Source: an uncultured Prevotellaceae bacterium
GTDB taxonomy: Bacteria > Bacteroidota > Bacteroidia > Bacteroidales > Bacteroidaceae
DNA length: 6,128 nt
Direction of reading: 5' to 3'
NCBI GenBank assembly: GCA_902775075.1
Contig: CACYKX010000285.1
Location: 1 to 6,128 of the forward strand
The position numbers and the translations under genes were made by a program. Under the pieces are notes generated by a model, which saw nothing but the letters and a program-made list of their open reading frames with translations, searched no databases and was not told the origin of the DNA. Positions 1 to 6,128 of this stretch are shown here, in pieces (positions within the stretch are counted from its first letter, which is position 1; every line of letters begins with the position of its first letter).

Positions 1-1
1 A

Positions 2-1678
2 ACAACCGAAGGCATACTTTGTTCTACCGATTGTGATTTTGCTTGCTGGACAAATGGTGAAGATCTCCAGTATGTTTATTCATACGAGGATGACTTTGGT
101 CAGGTCACTTGTGAGGCTATTTCTGACTTCCCTGCCGAAGGGCAGACTCTTGAAGACCTTGAAGCACAAGGTGAACGTGCCATGCCTCGTAAGCCAGCCA
201 ACGAGTCTTTGGTGAAGACGTTTAAACGATGTCATGATTACATTTATGGGAATGAAGGTATGAAGAAAACCGCTTTCTGGGAACTTCTCAACCTTATTTT
301 CTGTAAACTATATGATGAGAAGCGTAGATTCTCTGATGCAAAACAAGGTATCAGTTACCGCCGTCGCTTCTGGGTTGGCGTGAAGGAACAAAACACAGAA
401 AAAGGACAAGCTGCCGTAGCAGAACGCATCAAGGGACTTTTTGAAGATTTGAAGGAAAGCAATATATTTAAGGATGTATTTGATGGCAACGAACAGATAA
501 TGCTTTCAAATCGTGGTCTTGCTTTTGTTGCATCCGAACTTGCAAAGTATTCTTTCCTCGATGCTACTGTAGATGTTAAAGGAACAGCCTACGAGACTAT
601 CGTAAGTAATACTTTGAAGCAAGAAGCTGGTCAGTTCTTTACACCACGAAATATTATTAAATGTATGGTTGAAATGCTTGATCCCGACCAGAATTGCCGC
701 GTACTTGACCCTGCTTGCGGTTCTGGTGGTTTCCTTGTGATGGTGCTTGACCATGTTCGCCGAAAGATAGCCAAGAATCTATATCCAGAACTCGATGATG
801 TCCGTCTCGAAGCCAAATATAATTCTCCAGAGGTAGATGATGCAGTACGTGAATATGCAGAAAAAATGATTTTTGGATTCGATTTTGACCCTGACTTGAA
901 GAAGGCTGCTCGCATGAACATGGTGATGGCTGGTGACGGCCATTCCAACATCTACAATATAAACTCACTCGAATACCCATTTGGTAGCAAACCTGATGTA
1001 CCTTTAATTGCTGAAGCAGTATGCGATAGTATTCAAAATAGTGAAGATAAGGATTTTCATTTCGAAACTCCTGCCAATAATGCGCAAGGCAAATTCGATA
1101 TGGTGTTCACGAATCCTCCATTCGGTACGAAAGTTGAAGTTGACCAAGAAATAGCAGAGCGTTATGAACTTAACAGCAAAGCTCCAGAGATCCTGTTTAT
1201 CGAAGCTTGCTACAACTTCCTGAAACCTGGTGGTAAGATGGCTATCGTCTTGCCAGATGGCATTCTCGGTAATCCAAACACAGAGAGCGTTCGCCTATGG
1301 ATTCTCCGCCACTTCAAACTCCTTGCCAGTGTTGACTTACCTGTAGAAACTTTCCTTCCACAAGTAGGTGTTCAGGCTTCGCTTTTATTCCTTCAAAAAA
1401 AGACAGACGACGAAATGCTTATCCCAATTGAGGATGAAGATTACGATGTCTTTATGGCCATTGTTGAAAAGGTTGGCAAAGATCGTCGTGGCGTACCTAT
1501 TTACGAGAAAGATGATGACGGTGCTGAAATTCTTTTTGAGCATACAAAAAAATGGCTCTCGTATGCAGATAACGGACGTGAAATCGTCAAACAAAGAAAA
1601 GAAAGAATTAAGCATTTGGCAGATGATCTTCCTAAAGTAGTTGAAGCATATATAAATTTTAAAGCAAAAAGAGTATGA
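2..1678 (+). CDS. hsdM: Type I RM-like N6-adenine DNA methyltransferase (HsdM family), 5' partial, with extra N-terminal domain
   Basis: Transfers a methyl group from S-adenosylmethionine to adenine N6 and is expected to form a complex with the HsdS encoded next. Numbering from the ATG at 182, an HsdM_N-type helical region (about 7-130) is followed by GQFFTPR (150-156, motif X region), DPACGSGGF (176-184, SAM-binding motif I), FGFDFDPD (231-238, acidic SAM-contacting region) and NPPF (311-314, catalytic motif IV). All key residues are intact. The ATG at 182 is probably not the start: the same frame is open for 60 codons back to base 2, and those residues read as protein (FACWTNGEDLQYVYSY, then DFPAEGQTLEDL). 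The 'TNG' strand and its spacing resemble the end of an HsdR_N-like domain, as in known HsdR_N-methylase fusions. The true start lies left of the window, so at least 558 residues are encoded. The stop codon overlaps the hsdS start. The methylase call is very secure; the identity of the N-terminal domain is inferred. Confidence 0.93.
   Translation, partial: TTEGILCSTDCDFACWTNGEDLQYVYSYEDDFGQVTCEAISDFPAEGQTLEDLEAQGERAMPRKPANESLVKTFKRCHDYIYGNEGMKKTAFWELLNLIFCKLYDEKRRFSDAKQGISYRRRFWVGVKEQNTEKGQAAVAERIKGLFEDLKESNIFKDVFDGNEQIMLSNRGLAFVASELAKYSFLDATVDVKGTAYETIVSNTLKQEAGQFFTPRNIIKCMVEMLDPDQNCRVLDPACGSGGFLVMVLDHVRRKIAKNLYPELDDVRLEAKYNSPEVDDAVREYAEKMIFGFDFDPDLKKAARMNMVMAGDGHSNIYNINSLEYPFGSKPDVPLIAEAVCDSIQNSEDKDFHFETPANNAQGKFDMVFTNPPFGTKVEVDQEIAERYELNSKAPEILFIEACYNFLKPGGKMAIVLPDGILGNPNTESVRLWILRHFKLLASVDLPVETFLPQVGVQASLLFLQKKTDDEMLIPIEDEDYDVFMAIVEKVGKDRRGVPIYEKDDDGAEILFEHTKKWLSYADNGREIVKQRKERIKHLADDLPKVVEAYINFKAKRV
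1675..1678 (+). promoter_or_regulatory. Overlapping stop/start (ATGA) coupling hsdM to hsdS
   Basis: The four bases serve both as the hsdS start codon (1675-1677) and the methylase stop TGA (1676-1678). No purine-rich ribosome-binding site precedes it; the region before it is A/T-rich. Termination-reinitiation is the likely way hsdS is translated, which would keep M and S amounts in a set ratio. Confidence 0.7.
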
Positions 1679-3084
1679 TAACCCATCACGTATCATCTAA
1701 AGAAATACGCTCTGTTTCATATAGATTTGACTCAAACTATCATTTAAGTACAGGGAACTCTACACGTAGAGCAATCCTTTCCGTACCTTATGGTATAACA
1801 AATATTGGTGAATATACAGAAAGCATATTCTATGGTAATAGGGCTAAACGAATATACGTTAAAAAGGAAGATGCGGGATTGCCATTTCTTAGTAGTTCTG
1901 AGATTTTAAAAGCAGATTTTGATAACGTCAAGTTGGTTTCTAAAAAAAAGACATCAAACATTGAGGAACTTATTATTAGGTATGGATGGACTCTCATAAC
2001 AAGATCTGGAACCGTTGGAAAGACGGCTTACGCATCTGAAGTACATGCTGGGAAATTAGCATCTGATCATGTTATTCGTGTTGTACCAAATGGAAAGATG
2101 AAGGGAGGTTGCTTGTATAGTTACCTATCTTCTTGCTATGGTTATTCTCTTCTGACCCAAGGAATGTTTGGTGGTGTAATTCAATCAATTGAACCAAAAT
2201 ATATTGAAGATCTTCCAATACCATCATTCCCCGACAGTTTGCAATGCCAAGTAGATAAACTGATACAGGATTCTGCTAAATTACGAAAAGAAGCTGATGA
2301 TGAGCTTAAACAAGCACAAACGATTCTGTATAACAAAGCCAATCTTCCCCGACTTACAGTTGAAGACTATGATTTTTATGGCCTTCCTGTTAAGGATAGA
2401 AAGCTATCAACATTCGTTAGGAATAAAAAGGACATTTCCACATTAACAATTAATGCATTTAATTATTCTGAGAGAATTTCGAGTTTGAAAAATAAAATAA
2501 ATTGTGCTACAGTTTGTCTTTCGGAAGTAATAGAAAACGGAGAATTCTTTTCTACAGGTTCTTTTCCTCGTATTGAAGTAAAACCAGATTACGGAATCAT
2601 GCTCATTAATCAGTCCGATATTTTTGATATGATTATTCAAGGCAAACATATCAGTAAGAGAGGGGTAAAAACTGACAACATGGTTGAGTATGGTGAGGTA
2701 ATGATTGCTGGAGTTGGTACTCTTGGAGAGAATGAAACTTTCTGCAGAGCCATTTTCGCAAATGAAGATTTAGTTGGCCAATTAGTATCTGGCGAGTTTA
2801 TTCGTATGAAAACCAATGGCACAATCCCGTCAGGGTATTTATATACATGGTTAAATAGTGAGTATGGTTTTCGATTGATTAGACATACACAAGCTGGCAC
2901 AAAACTTTGCCGTCCTATTCAAAAGATGCTATTAAAGCAGCCTGTTCCAATTATTGATAACGAAAGCATGTTGGAAATTGATTCATTAGTAAAAATAGCA
3001 CATACCAAAAGGCACAAGGCAAATATTTGTGAATTAAAAGCCATCAAAATGATTGAAGAAGAAATCGAGAAATGGAATAAATAA
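1675..3084 (+). CDS. hsdS: Type I restriction-modification specificity subunit (HsdS), two target-recognition domains
   Basis: The DNA-recognition subunit, expected to direct the methylase (and any nuclease partner) to a bipartite target. The 469 residues show the internal duplication of complete HsdS proteins. TRD1 spans about 40-185, with RSGTVGKT (111-117 region) and IEDLPIPSF near its end. A helical spacer (about 186-225, rich in K, E, D and Q) follows. TRD2 spans about 280-425, with the matching IAGVGTLGENE (344-354) and the terminal element LLKQPVPII, and a C-terminal helix (428-468) follows. The short elements before each TRD also correspond (YRFDSNYHLS at 16-25; INAFNYSERISS in the second half). 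Length is normal for a full two-TRD protein, with no frameshift. The start ATG shares four bases with the methylase stop (ATGA), indicating coupled translation. Parts of the gene are clearly more A/T-rich than its neighbours. The recognition sequence cannot be deduced from the protein by eye. Confidence 0.93.
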   Translation: MITHHVSSKEIRSVSYRFDSNYHLSTGNSTRRAILSVPYGITNIGEYTESIFYGNRAKRIYVKKEDAGLPFLSSSEILKADFDNVKLVSKKKTSNIEELIIRYGWTLITRSGTVGKTAYASEVHAGKLASDHVIRVVPNGKMKGGCLYSYLSSCYGYSLLTQGMFGGVIQSIEPKYIEDLPIPSFPDSLQCQVDKLIQDSAKLRKEADDELKQAQTILYNKANLPRLTVEDYDFYGLPVKDRKLSTFVRNKKDISTLTINAFNYSERISSLKNKINCATVCLSEVIENGEFFSTGSFPRIEVKPDYGIMLINQSDIFDMIIQGKHISKRGVKTDNMVEYGEVMIAGVGTLGENETFCRAIFANEDLVGQLVSGEFIRMKTNGTIPSGYLYTWLNSEYGFRLIRHTQAGTKLCRPIQKMLLKQPVPIIDNESMLEIDSLVKIAHTKRHKANICELKAIKMIEEEIEKWNK

Positions 3085-3107
3085 CATATAATAGCATACA
3101 AGTAATT

Positions 3108-3761
3108 ATGTCACAGTTAAGGAAAGAAACCATTGAATGTCCACACTGCCATCAGGAAGGTGAGTTTGACCTTTGGACATCGGTCAATGTGGACTTAGAC
3201 CCAGAGCTCAGAGAAAAGATATTCTCTGACGAGTTGTTTATGTACCACTGTCCTCACTGTGGCAACATACCAGCAGGTACGCTTTATCATGACATGACTC
3301 ATGGGTTCATGATATTCTTCGACTTCTTCAAGCCTGATGATTATGATTATGCTCCTATGGAGATACCAGAAGGTATCGGCTTGCAAAAAGAATACTTGTT
3401 CCGAGCTGTCTTCGGATTACAACGATTCAAGGAGAAGATTGTTATACTGGAACATGGTTTGAACGATGTTGCCATTGAGCACCAGAAGTATATGATCAGC
3501 CATGTTATAATGCCTGAGATTGCAGAGAAAGGCTATGAGCTATTCTTTGCAAAGACTGAAGAGCCTAACGAAGAGTTTCCGTATGGTACAATCTATTTCT
3601 TCTACGATGATGAAGAAAAGGAACAAACCATGCAGATTCGCTTTGCAATGGATAATTACTATGAGCATAAACTTGCCTGTGAACTCGATCCACGCATGAA
3701 AGCAGAAGGCTGCATGTGTGTGGATGCAGAGTGGATGGCAAAACAAATGAAGGAGGAATAG
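3108..3761 (+). CDS. CpXC-domain protein (zinc-knuckle, accessory gene of the RM-like operon)
   Basis: A 217-residue cytoplasmic protein with no signal peptide or membrane segment. Residues about 8-130 match the CpXC family: a first knuckle CPHC (11-14), a conserved stretch VNVDLDPELREKIFSDELF (27-44 region), a second knuckle CPHCG (48-52), then LYHD (59-62) and a helix with LNDVAIEHQK (118-127). The four cysteines (11, 14, 48, 51) are arranged as for one Zn ion. The function of CpXC proteins is not established; binding of nucleic acid or protein is plausible but unproven. The remaining C-terminal part (about 135-217) is acidic, contains a YFFYDDEE strand/turn, and is unrecognised. The start is supported because the first knuckle sits at residue 11, as expected for the domain. 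The gene follows hsdS after 23 bases and ends 2 bases before the next start, so it belongs to the same operon. Confidence 0.85.
   Translation: MSQLRKETIECPHCHQEGEFDLWTSVNVDLDPELREKIFSDELFMYHCPHCGNIPAGTLYHDMTHGFMIFFDFFKPDDYDYAPMEIPEGIGLQKEYLFRAVFGLQRFKEKIVILEHGLNDVAIEHQKYMISHVIMPEIAEKGYELFFAKTEEPNEEFPYGTIYFFYDDEEKEQTMQIRFAMDNYYEHKLACELDPRMKAEGCMCVDAEWMAKQMKEE
3751..3756 (+). promoter_or_regulatory. Strong Shine-Dalgarno (AGGAGG) that fixes the start of the WG-repeat gene at 3764
   Basis: AGGAGG ends seven bases before the ATG at 3764, an ideal spacing. It lies inside the last codons of the CpXC gene. No comparable site precedes the alternative in-frame ATG at 3716, nor the starts at 1675, 3108 and 5959, so this site decides the start and is unusual for the window. 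Confidence 0.8.
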
Positions 3762-3763
3762 GC

Positions 3764-5923
3764 ATGGCAAGAACAGAATACGATTACGACAGCAACGGAC
3801 TTGCCAGAGTCTATGAGAACTCACAGTGGTTCCTTTTAGACAGAAACGGCAATCAGGTTGGTGAAAAATACTCTTACATTGAAGAATGGGGAGAAGGATT
3901 CTATAAGGCAGAACAAGGGATAAAGAAGAATATTCTTCGTCCTGATGGAAGTATTGTCCTAAAGGAATGGCACAATGATGTGTTTAAGGTTCAGAAAGGA
4001 TTCTTCCTGTTCAGCAACACCATTCGCAAGTCAAAGACAAACCCCAAGACAAGATACACCTATGGTGTAGCTCATGTCAATGGTGATGTCATATTTCCCA
4101 TGATATTTGACAGAGCGCATTGGCTGGAGAAAGGTGATGGCATCTATGCAGAAATTGGAACTCAACCTTATATCATTACTCTCGATGGCAGTATTTATGA
4201 TCCTGCTCGTGGTCATCTGCCAAAGAAGGTAAGCATAGACTATAAAGATATTTTTGAGAAGTTTGCCAATTGGACACTCCCAGGATTACAGTTTTTCTAT
4301 AGAGACACAGATGCACCAGTGATAGTGGACACTACCTATCATGTTGGTGACGTGCTTCGTGCTGGATTCTTCATCGATGTTACCACAAAATTACAAAAGC
4401 CAGCTCATAAGACACGTTTCCTTATTGCCAGTGCGCACACAGCTATGATGTGTGAGATACCAGAGCTATGTCAACAAAATCCTAAAGTAAAGGAATGGAA
4501 TCTCTGCACTCTTCACTTTAATAGCTATTTCAAGGTAATGGATGTCTATGAGAAAGAAGGTGTAACACAGGTATTTCTACTTCATATTCCTGGAGCTGCC
4601 GCATTCTTCCTTGGACATGACGAGACAGCCATTAACTTTATGAATGAAGCAACTGGTCAGGAAACCACTCTCATTGAGATGGCACGTAAGAGTCTTGATG
4701 AGAAAATACGAATGGATGTTCATCCTCGTTCTCTTGACAAGGAACTCATAGAAAGAATGCACCACCCTATTGGCTTAGACGAGGAGTATTATCCTGTTGA
4801 TCCAAACATGCAAGAGGAGCCAACTGAAGGGTCTGTTGCCGAACTTAGCAAAATGATTCATAAGTTGGCAAATGATGCAGACCTGAAAGACTTCATCAAT
4901 GTAGAAGACAATTTCCCATATAGAGGTGTTGAAGGTACCGTCTGCGAAGGATGTATCTATGCCAATGGCATACAAGGCAAAGGAGAAGGATGTGGAAGAC
5001 TCTTTATCAAGAGCTTCCGTGAGCGTTATCTGAAAGGTAGATGTGAATACAGAAAGACAGACATCGCTAAACCATCCTTCTTTGAAGAAATGGATCAGTA
5101 CCATAAGAAGATTGAAAAAGAAAAAGTCGAAAAGGCTTGCGATACCTACGCTCTCAATAAACTTAAAAAGTTTGTTGCAGAGAGACTTGATGGCGACATC
5201 AAAAAGCTTAAAGACTTTGACTTTTATACTTTGAGGGAAGATACGGAGTTTGGTGACGAGCGTGTAAGCGTTGTCGGCCTTGAAAGCATTCTTGTGAAGT
5301 CAATTCTCACACTTGCTTTTGCAGATACTTATCCTGATTTCACTTATGAAAGCATGGATAAGCACAAATATAAGCCAGACACCATCAACATCACAAGCAC
5401 CATCTTTGGTATTAACTTTGAGGACTACTATAAAGCTCTGGAAACATACGATGCTCCAGAAGAATTGCGTGAAAGAGTTGTCAGATTTGGCAAGAAAGTT
5501 CACACGATTGGTAACATTATGGTTCTTCCATCTGGTTTGACCCTAATGCGTAATACCAAGCCTCTCGGACGAGGTTATTGCGATGTGTTCCTTGCAGAGT
5601 TTTATAAGATGATGATTGGTGCAAAGAAGTGTAATATGAAGATGTTTGATGCGCTCAATCTGAAGAAGAAAGAAGTAGCTGCATTCCGCACAGAAGAGAA
5701 CTTCAATCATATTGTTCACGAATTGATGCTTGAAGACTTCCTCGATGAAGAAGGAAAGCCAAAGCAAGTGTTCCAAGGTCTCTTTAGCTGGGAACCAGGA
5801 ATATCCCGTGACACATTTATTAAAGCTGCCAACGAGTTCCTTGATTTTTGCGAGCCGTTTGTTGACAAGCGAGCAGACAGGATTATAGACAAGTTGGAGA
5901 AAGTATTATCGAATAATCATTAA
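3764..5923 (+). CDS. Large WG-like-repeat protein with central four-cysteine cluster, function unknown
   Basis: I do not recognise the full-length family of this 719-residue soluble protein. Residues about 10-146 contain four degenerate WG-type beta units, marked by recurring strand/turn elements: LLDRNGNQV, ILRPDGSIV, AHVNGDVIFP and ITLDGSIYD. Residues about 155-330 form an unrecognised mixed alpha/beta region. A cysteine cluster follows (C394, C397, C410, C427; spacing CX2C-X12-CX16C), able to bind Zn or possibly an Fe-S cluster. After a lysine/glutamate-rich helical stretch (about 440-485) comes a C-terminal domain with HTIGNIMVLPSG (580-591) and LGRGYCDVFLAEF (601-613), recalling the 'IGN..LP' element in several uncharacterised bacterial proteins. 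The start at 3764 is chosen over the in-frame ATG at 3716 because of the AGGAGG at 3751; the longer start would add 16 residues overlapping the CpXC gene. The protein is likely a scaffold or sensor in the operon, but this is inference from context. Confidence 0.8.
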   Translation: MARTEYDYDSNGLARVYENSQWFLLDRNGNQVGEKYSYIEEWGEGFYKAEQGIKKNILRPDGSIVLKEWHNDVFKVQKGFFLFSNTIRKSKTNPKTRYTYGVAHVNGDVIFPMIFDRAHWLEKGDGIYAEIGTQPYIITLDGSIYDPARGHLPKKVSIDYKDIFEKFANWTLPGLQFFYRDTDAPVIVDTTYHVGDVLRAGFFIDVTTKLQKPAHKTRFLIASAHTAMMCEIPELCQQNPKVKEWNLCTLHFNSYFKVMDVYEKEGVTQVFLLHIPGAAAFFLGHDETAINFMNEATGQETTLIEMARKSLDEKIRMDVHPRSLDKELIERMHHPIGLDEEYYPVDPNMQEEPTEGSVAELSKMIHKLANDADLKDFINVEDNFPYRGVEGTVCEGCIYANGIQGKGEGCGRLFIKSFRERYLKGRCEYRKTDIAKPSFFEEMDQYHKKIEKEKVEKACDTYALNKLKKFVAERLDGDIKKLKDFDFYTLREDTEFGDERVSVVGLESILVKSILTLAFADTYPDFTYESMDKHKYKPDTINITSTIFGINFEDYYKALETYDAPEELRERVVRFGKKVHTIGNIMVLPSGLTLMRNTKPLGRGYCDVFLAEFYKMMIGAKKCNMKMFDALNLKKKEVAAFRTEENFNHIVHELMLEDFLDEEGKPKQVFQGLFSWEPGISRDTFIKAANEFLDFCEPFVDKRADRIIDKLEKVLSNNH

Positions 5924-5927
5924 ACAT

Positions 5928-5972
5928 GTATAATATATGGCACAAATAAGTATAATATATGGCACAAATAAG
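5928..5972 (+). repeat. Perfect 22-base tandem direct repeat spanning the NERD gene start
   Basis: The 22-base unit at 5929-5950 is repeated exactly at 5951-5972, and the period extends one base further left (G5928 = G5950). Each unit holds TATAATAT immediately followed by ATGGCACAAATAAG, that is, the upstream A/T-rich initiation region plus the first codons of the downstream gene. Because 22 is not a multiple of three, the two ATGs are in different frames. It looks like a recent slippage duplication and could vary in copy number. Confidence 0.95.
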
Positions 5973-5990
5973 AAAACCCATACACGATGA
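5937..5990 (+). other. Upstream decoy mini-ORF created by the tandem repeat (17 codons)
   Basis: The ATG in the first repeat copy opens a 17-codon frame (begins MAQISIIYG) that runs through the second copy and stops with TGA at 5988-5990, beyond the real start at 5959. Its local initiation context matches that of the real start for at least the nine preceding bases, so ribosomes could start at either. It is probably not a functional peptide; any role would be in lowering or tuning translation of the NERD gene. Confidence 0.5.
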
Positions 5991-6128
5991 TGGTCCTGTA
6001 AATGCTGGAGAACAGCGTTTGTTGGACTTCCTCGACTTAAAGTTGCCAAGTAACTACATTATTATTCCCAACCTTAATATTGCCATTACTGGCCAGAACC
6101 GAGTAATGAAATATTGGGAATATGACTG
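5959..6128 (+). CDS. NERD (nuclease-related) domain protein, 3' partial
   Basis: Only the first 56 codons are present; the frame runs off the right edge. The pattern fits the beginning of a NERD domain: a GEQRLLDFL helix (17-25) with the conserved early Gly-Glu, then LPSNYIIIPNLNI (29-41), and then KYWEYD (51-56), where the final aspartate is placed like the first acidic residue of the PD-(D/E)XK-like core. NERD domains are commonly fused to superfamily I helicases, zinc-ribbon tails, or a Ser/Thr kinase (as in PglW of phage-growth-limitation and BREX type 2 systems); which applies here cannot be seen. The start at 5959 is the only possible ATG in this frame, because an in-frame TAA lies at 5953-5955. 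It sits 35 bases after the WG-repeat gene. Given the methylase and HsdS upstream and no visible hsdR, it is a candidate nuclease or effector of the system. Confidence 0.75.
   Translation, partial: MAQIRKPIHDDGPVNAGEQRLLDFLDLKLPSNYIIIPNLNIAITGQNRVMKYWEYD

Noticed and set aside
33..215. A 60-codon + strand frame at the left end starting at ATG 33
   Set aside because: It overlaps the methylase frame, which is open from base 2 and reads as meaningful protein; the alternative frame has no recognisable content.
631..980. Two overlapping - strand frames of over 100 codons opposite the methylase
   Set aside because: They lie opposite the conserved SAM-binding region, so they are shadows of strong coding constraint; no start signals or family resemblance.
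1675..3084. Phase-variable hsdS inversion system
   Set aside because: Only one hsdS is present, with no inverted partial copy and no recombinase in the window; this would need flanking sequence.
4775..5104. A 109-codon - strand frame opposite the WG-repeat gene
   Set aside because: It is antisense to the cysteine cluster region, lacks a ribosome-binding site, and the + strand gene is continuous through it.
5929..5956. TATAAT sequences at 5929-5934 and 5951-5956 as -10 promoter elements
   Set aside because: They sit only a few bases before the start codons, no suitable -35 is seen, and the likely host group uses a different promoter consensus; they are better read as the A/T-rich initiation region inside the repeat.
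5924..5958. Transcription terminator between the WG-repeat and NERD genes
   Set aside because: No G/C-rich hairpin with a U-tract is visible in the 35-base gap; the repeat is direct, not inverted.

Overview
The window reads as a compact, fully co-oriented (+ strand) block of five genes from a low-to-moderate GC bacterium. It is most likely a member of the Bacteroidota (Bacteroidales, Prevotella/Bacteroides type). The reasons are the A/T-rich translation starts mostly without Shine-Dalgarno sequences, the codon choice, and the protein families present. That taxonomic placement is an inference from style, not a database match. No RNA genes, transposases, CRISPR arrays or clear terminators were seen, and coding density is close to 100 %.

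Region 1 (2-3084) holds the modification and specificity genes of a Type I restriction-modification-like system. The first gene is an N6-adenine DNA methyltransferase (HsdM family), and its reading frame is open to the left edge of the window. The 60 residues before the first in-window ATG look like the end of an extra N-terminal domain of the HsdR_N kind. The second gene is a two-TRD specificity subunit (HsdS) that overlaps the methylase by four bases (ATGA), so the two are probably translationally coupled. No classical hsdR (helicase-translocase) lies in the window.

Region 2 (3108-5923) holds two accessory genes: a 217-aa CpXC-domain zinc-knuckle protein, and a 719-aa protein with WG-like repeats at its N terminus, a central four-cysteine cluster and an unrecognised C-terminal region. 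The large protein begins at 3764, behind a textbook AGGAGG ribosome-binding site inside the end of the CpXC gene, and not at the longer in-frame ATG at 3716.

Region 3 (5924-6128) is a 35-base gap followed by the first 56 codons of a protein with a NERD (nuclease-related) N terminus that runs off the right edge. A perfect 22-base tandem duplication covers its translation start, so there is an identical but out-of-frame decoy ATG just upstream.

The gaps (4-base overlap, 23 bases, 2 bases, 35 bases) suggest a single operon. The working hypothesis is a Type I-like defence system in which methylase and HsdS mark self DNA, and the CpXC, WG-repeat and NERD proteins form an unusual accessory or effector arm. 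The family calls for the methylase, HsdS, CpXC and NERD genes are fairly secure. That the five genes work together is inferred from gene order only.
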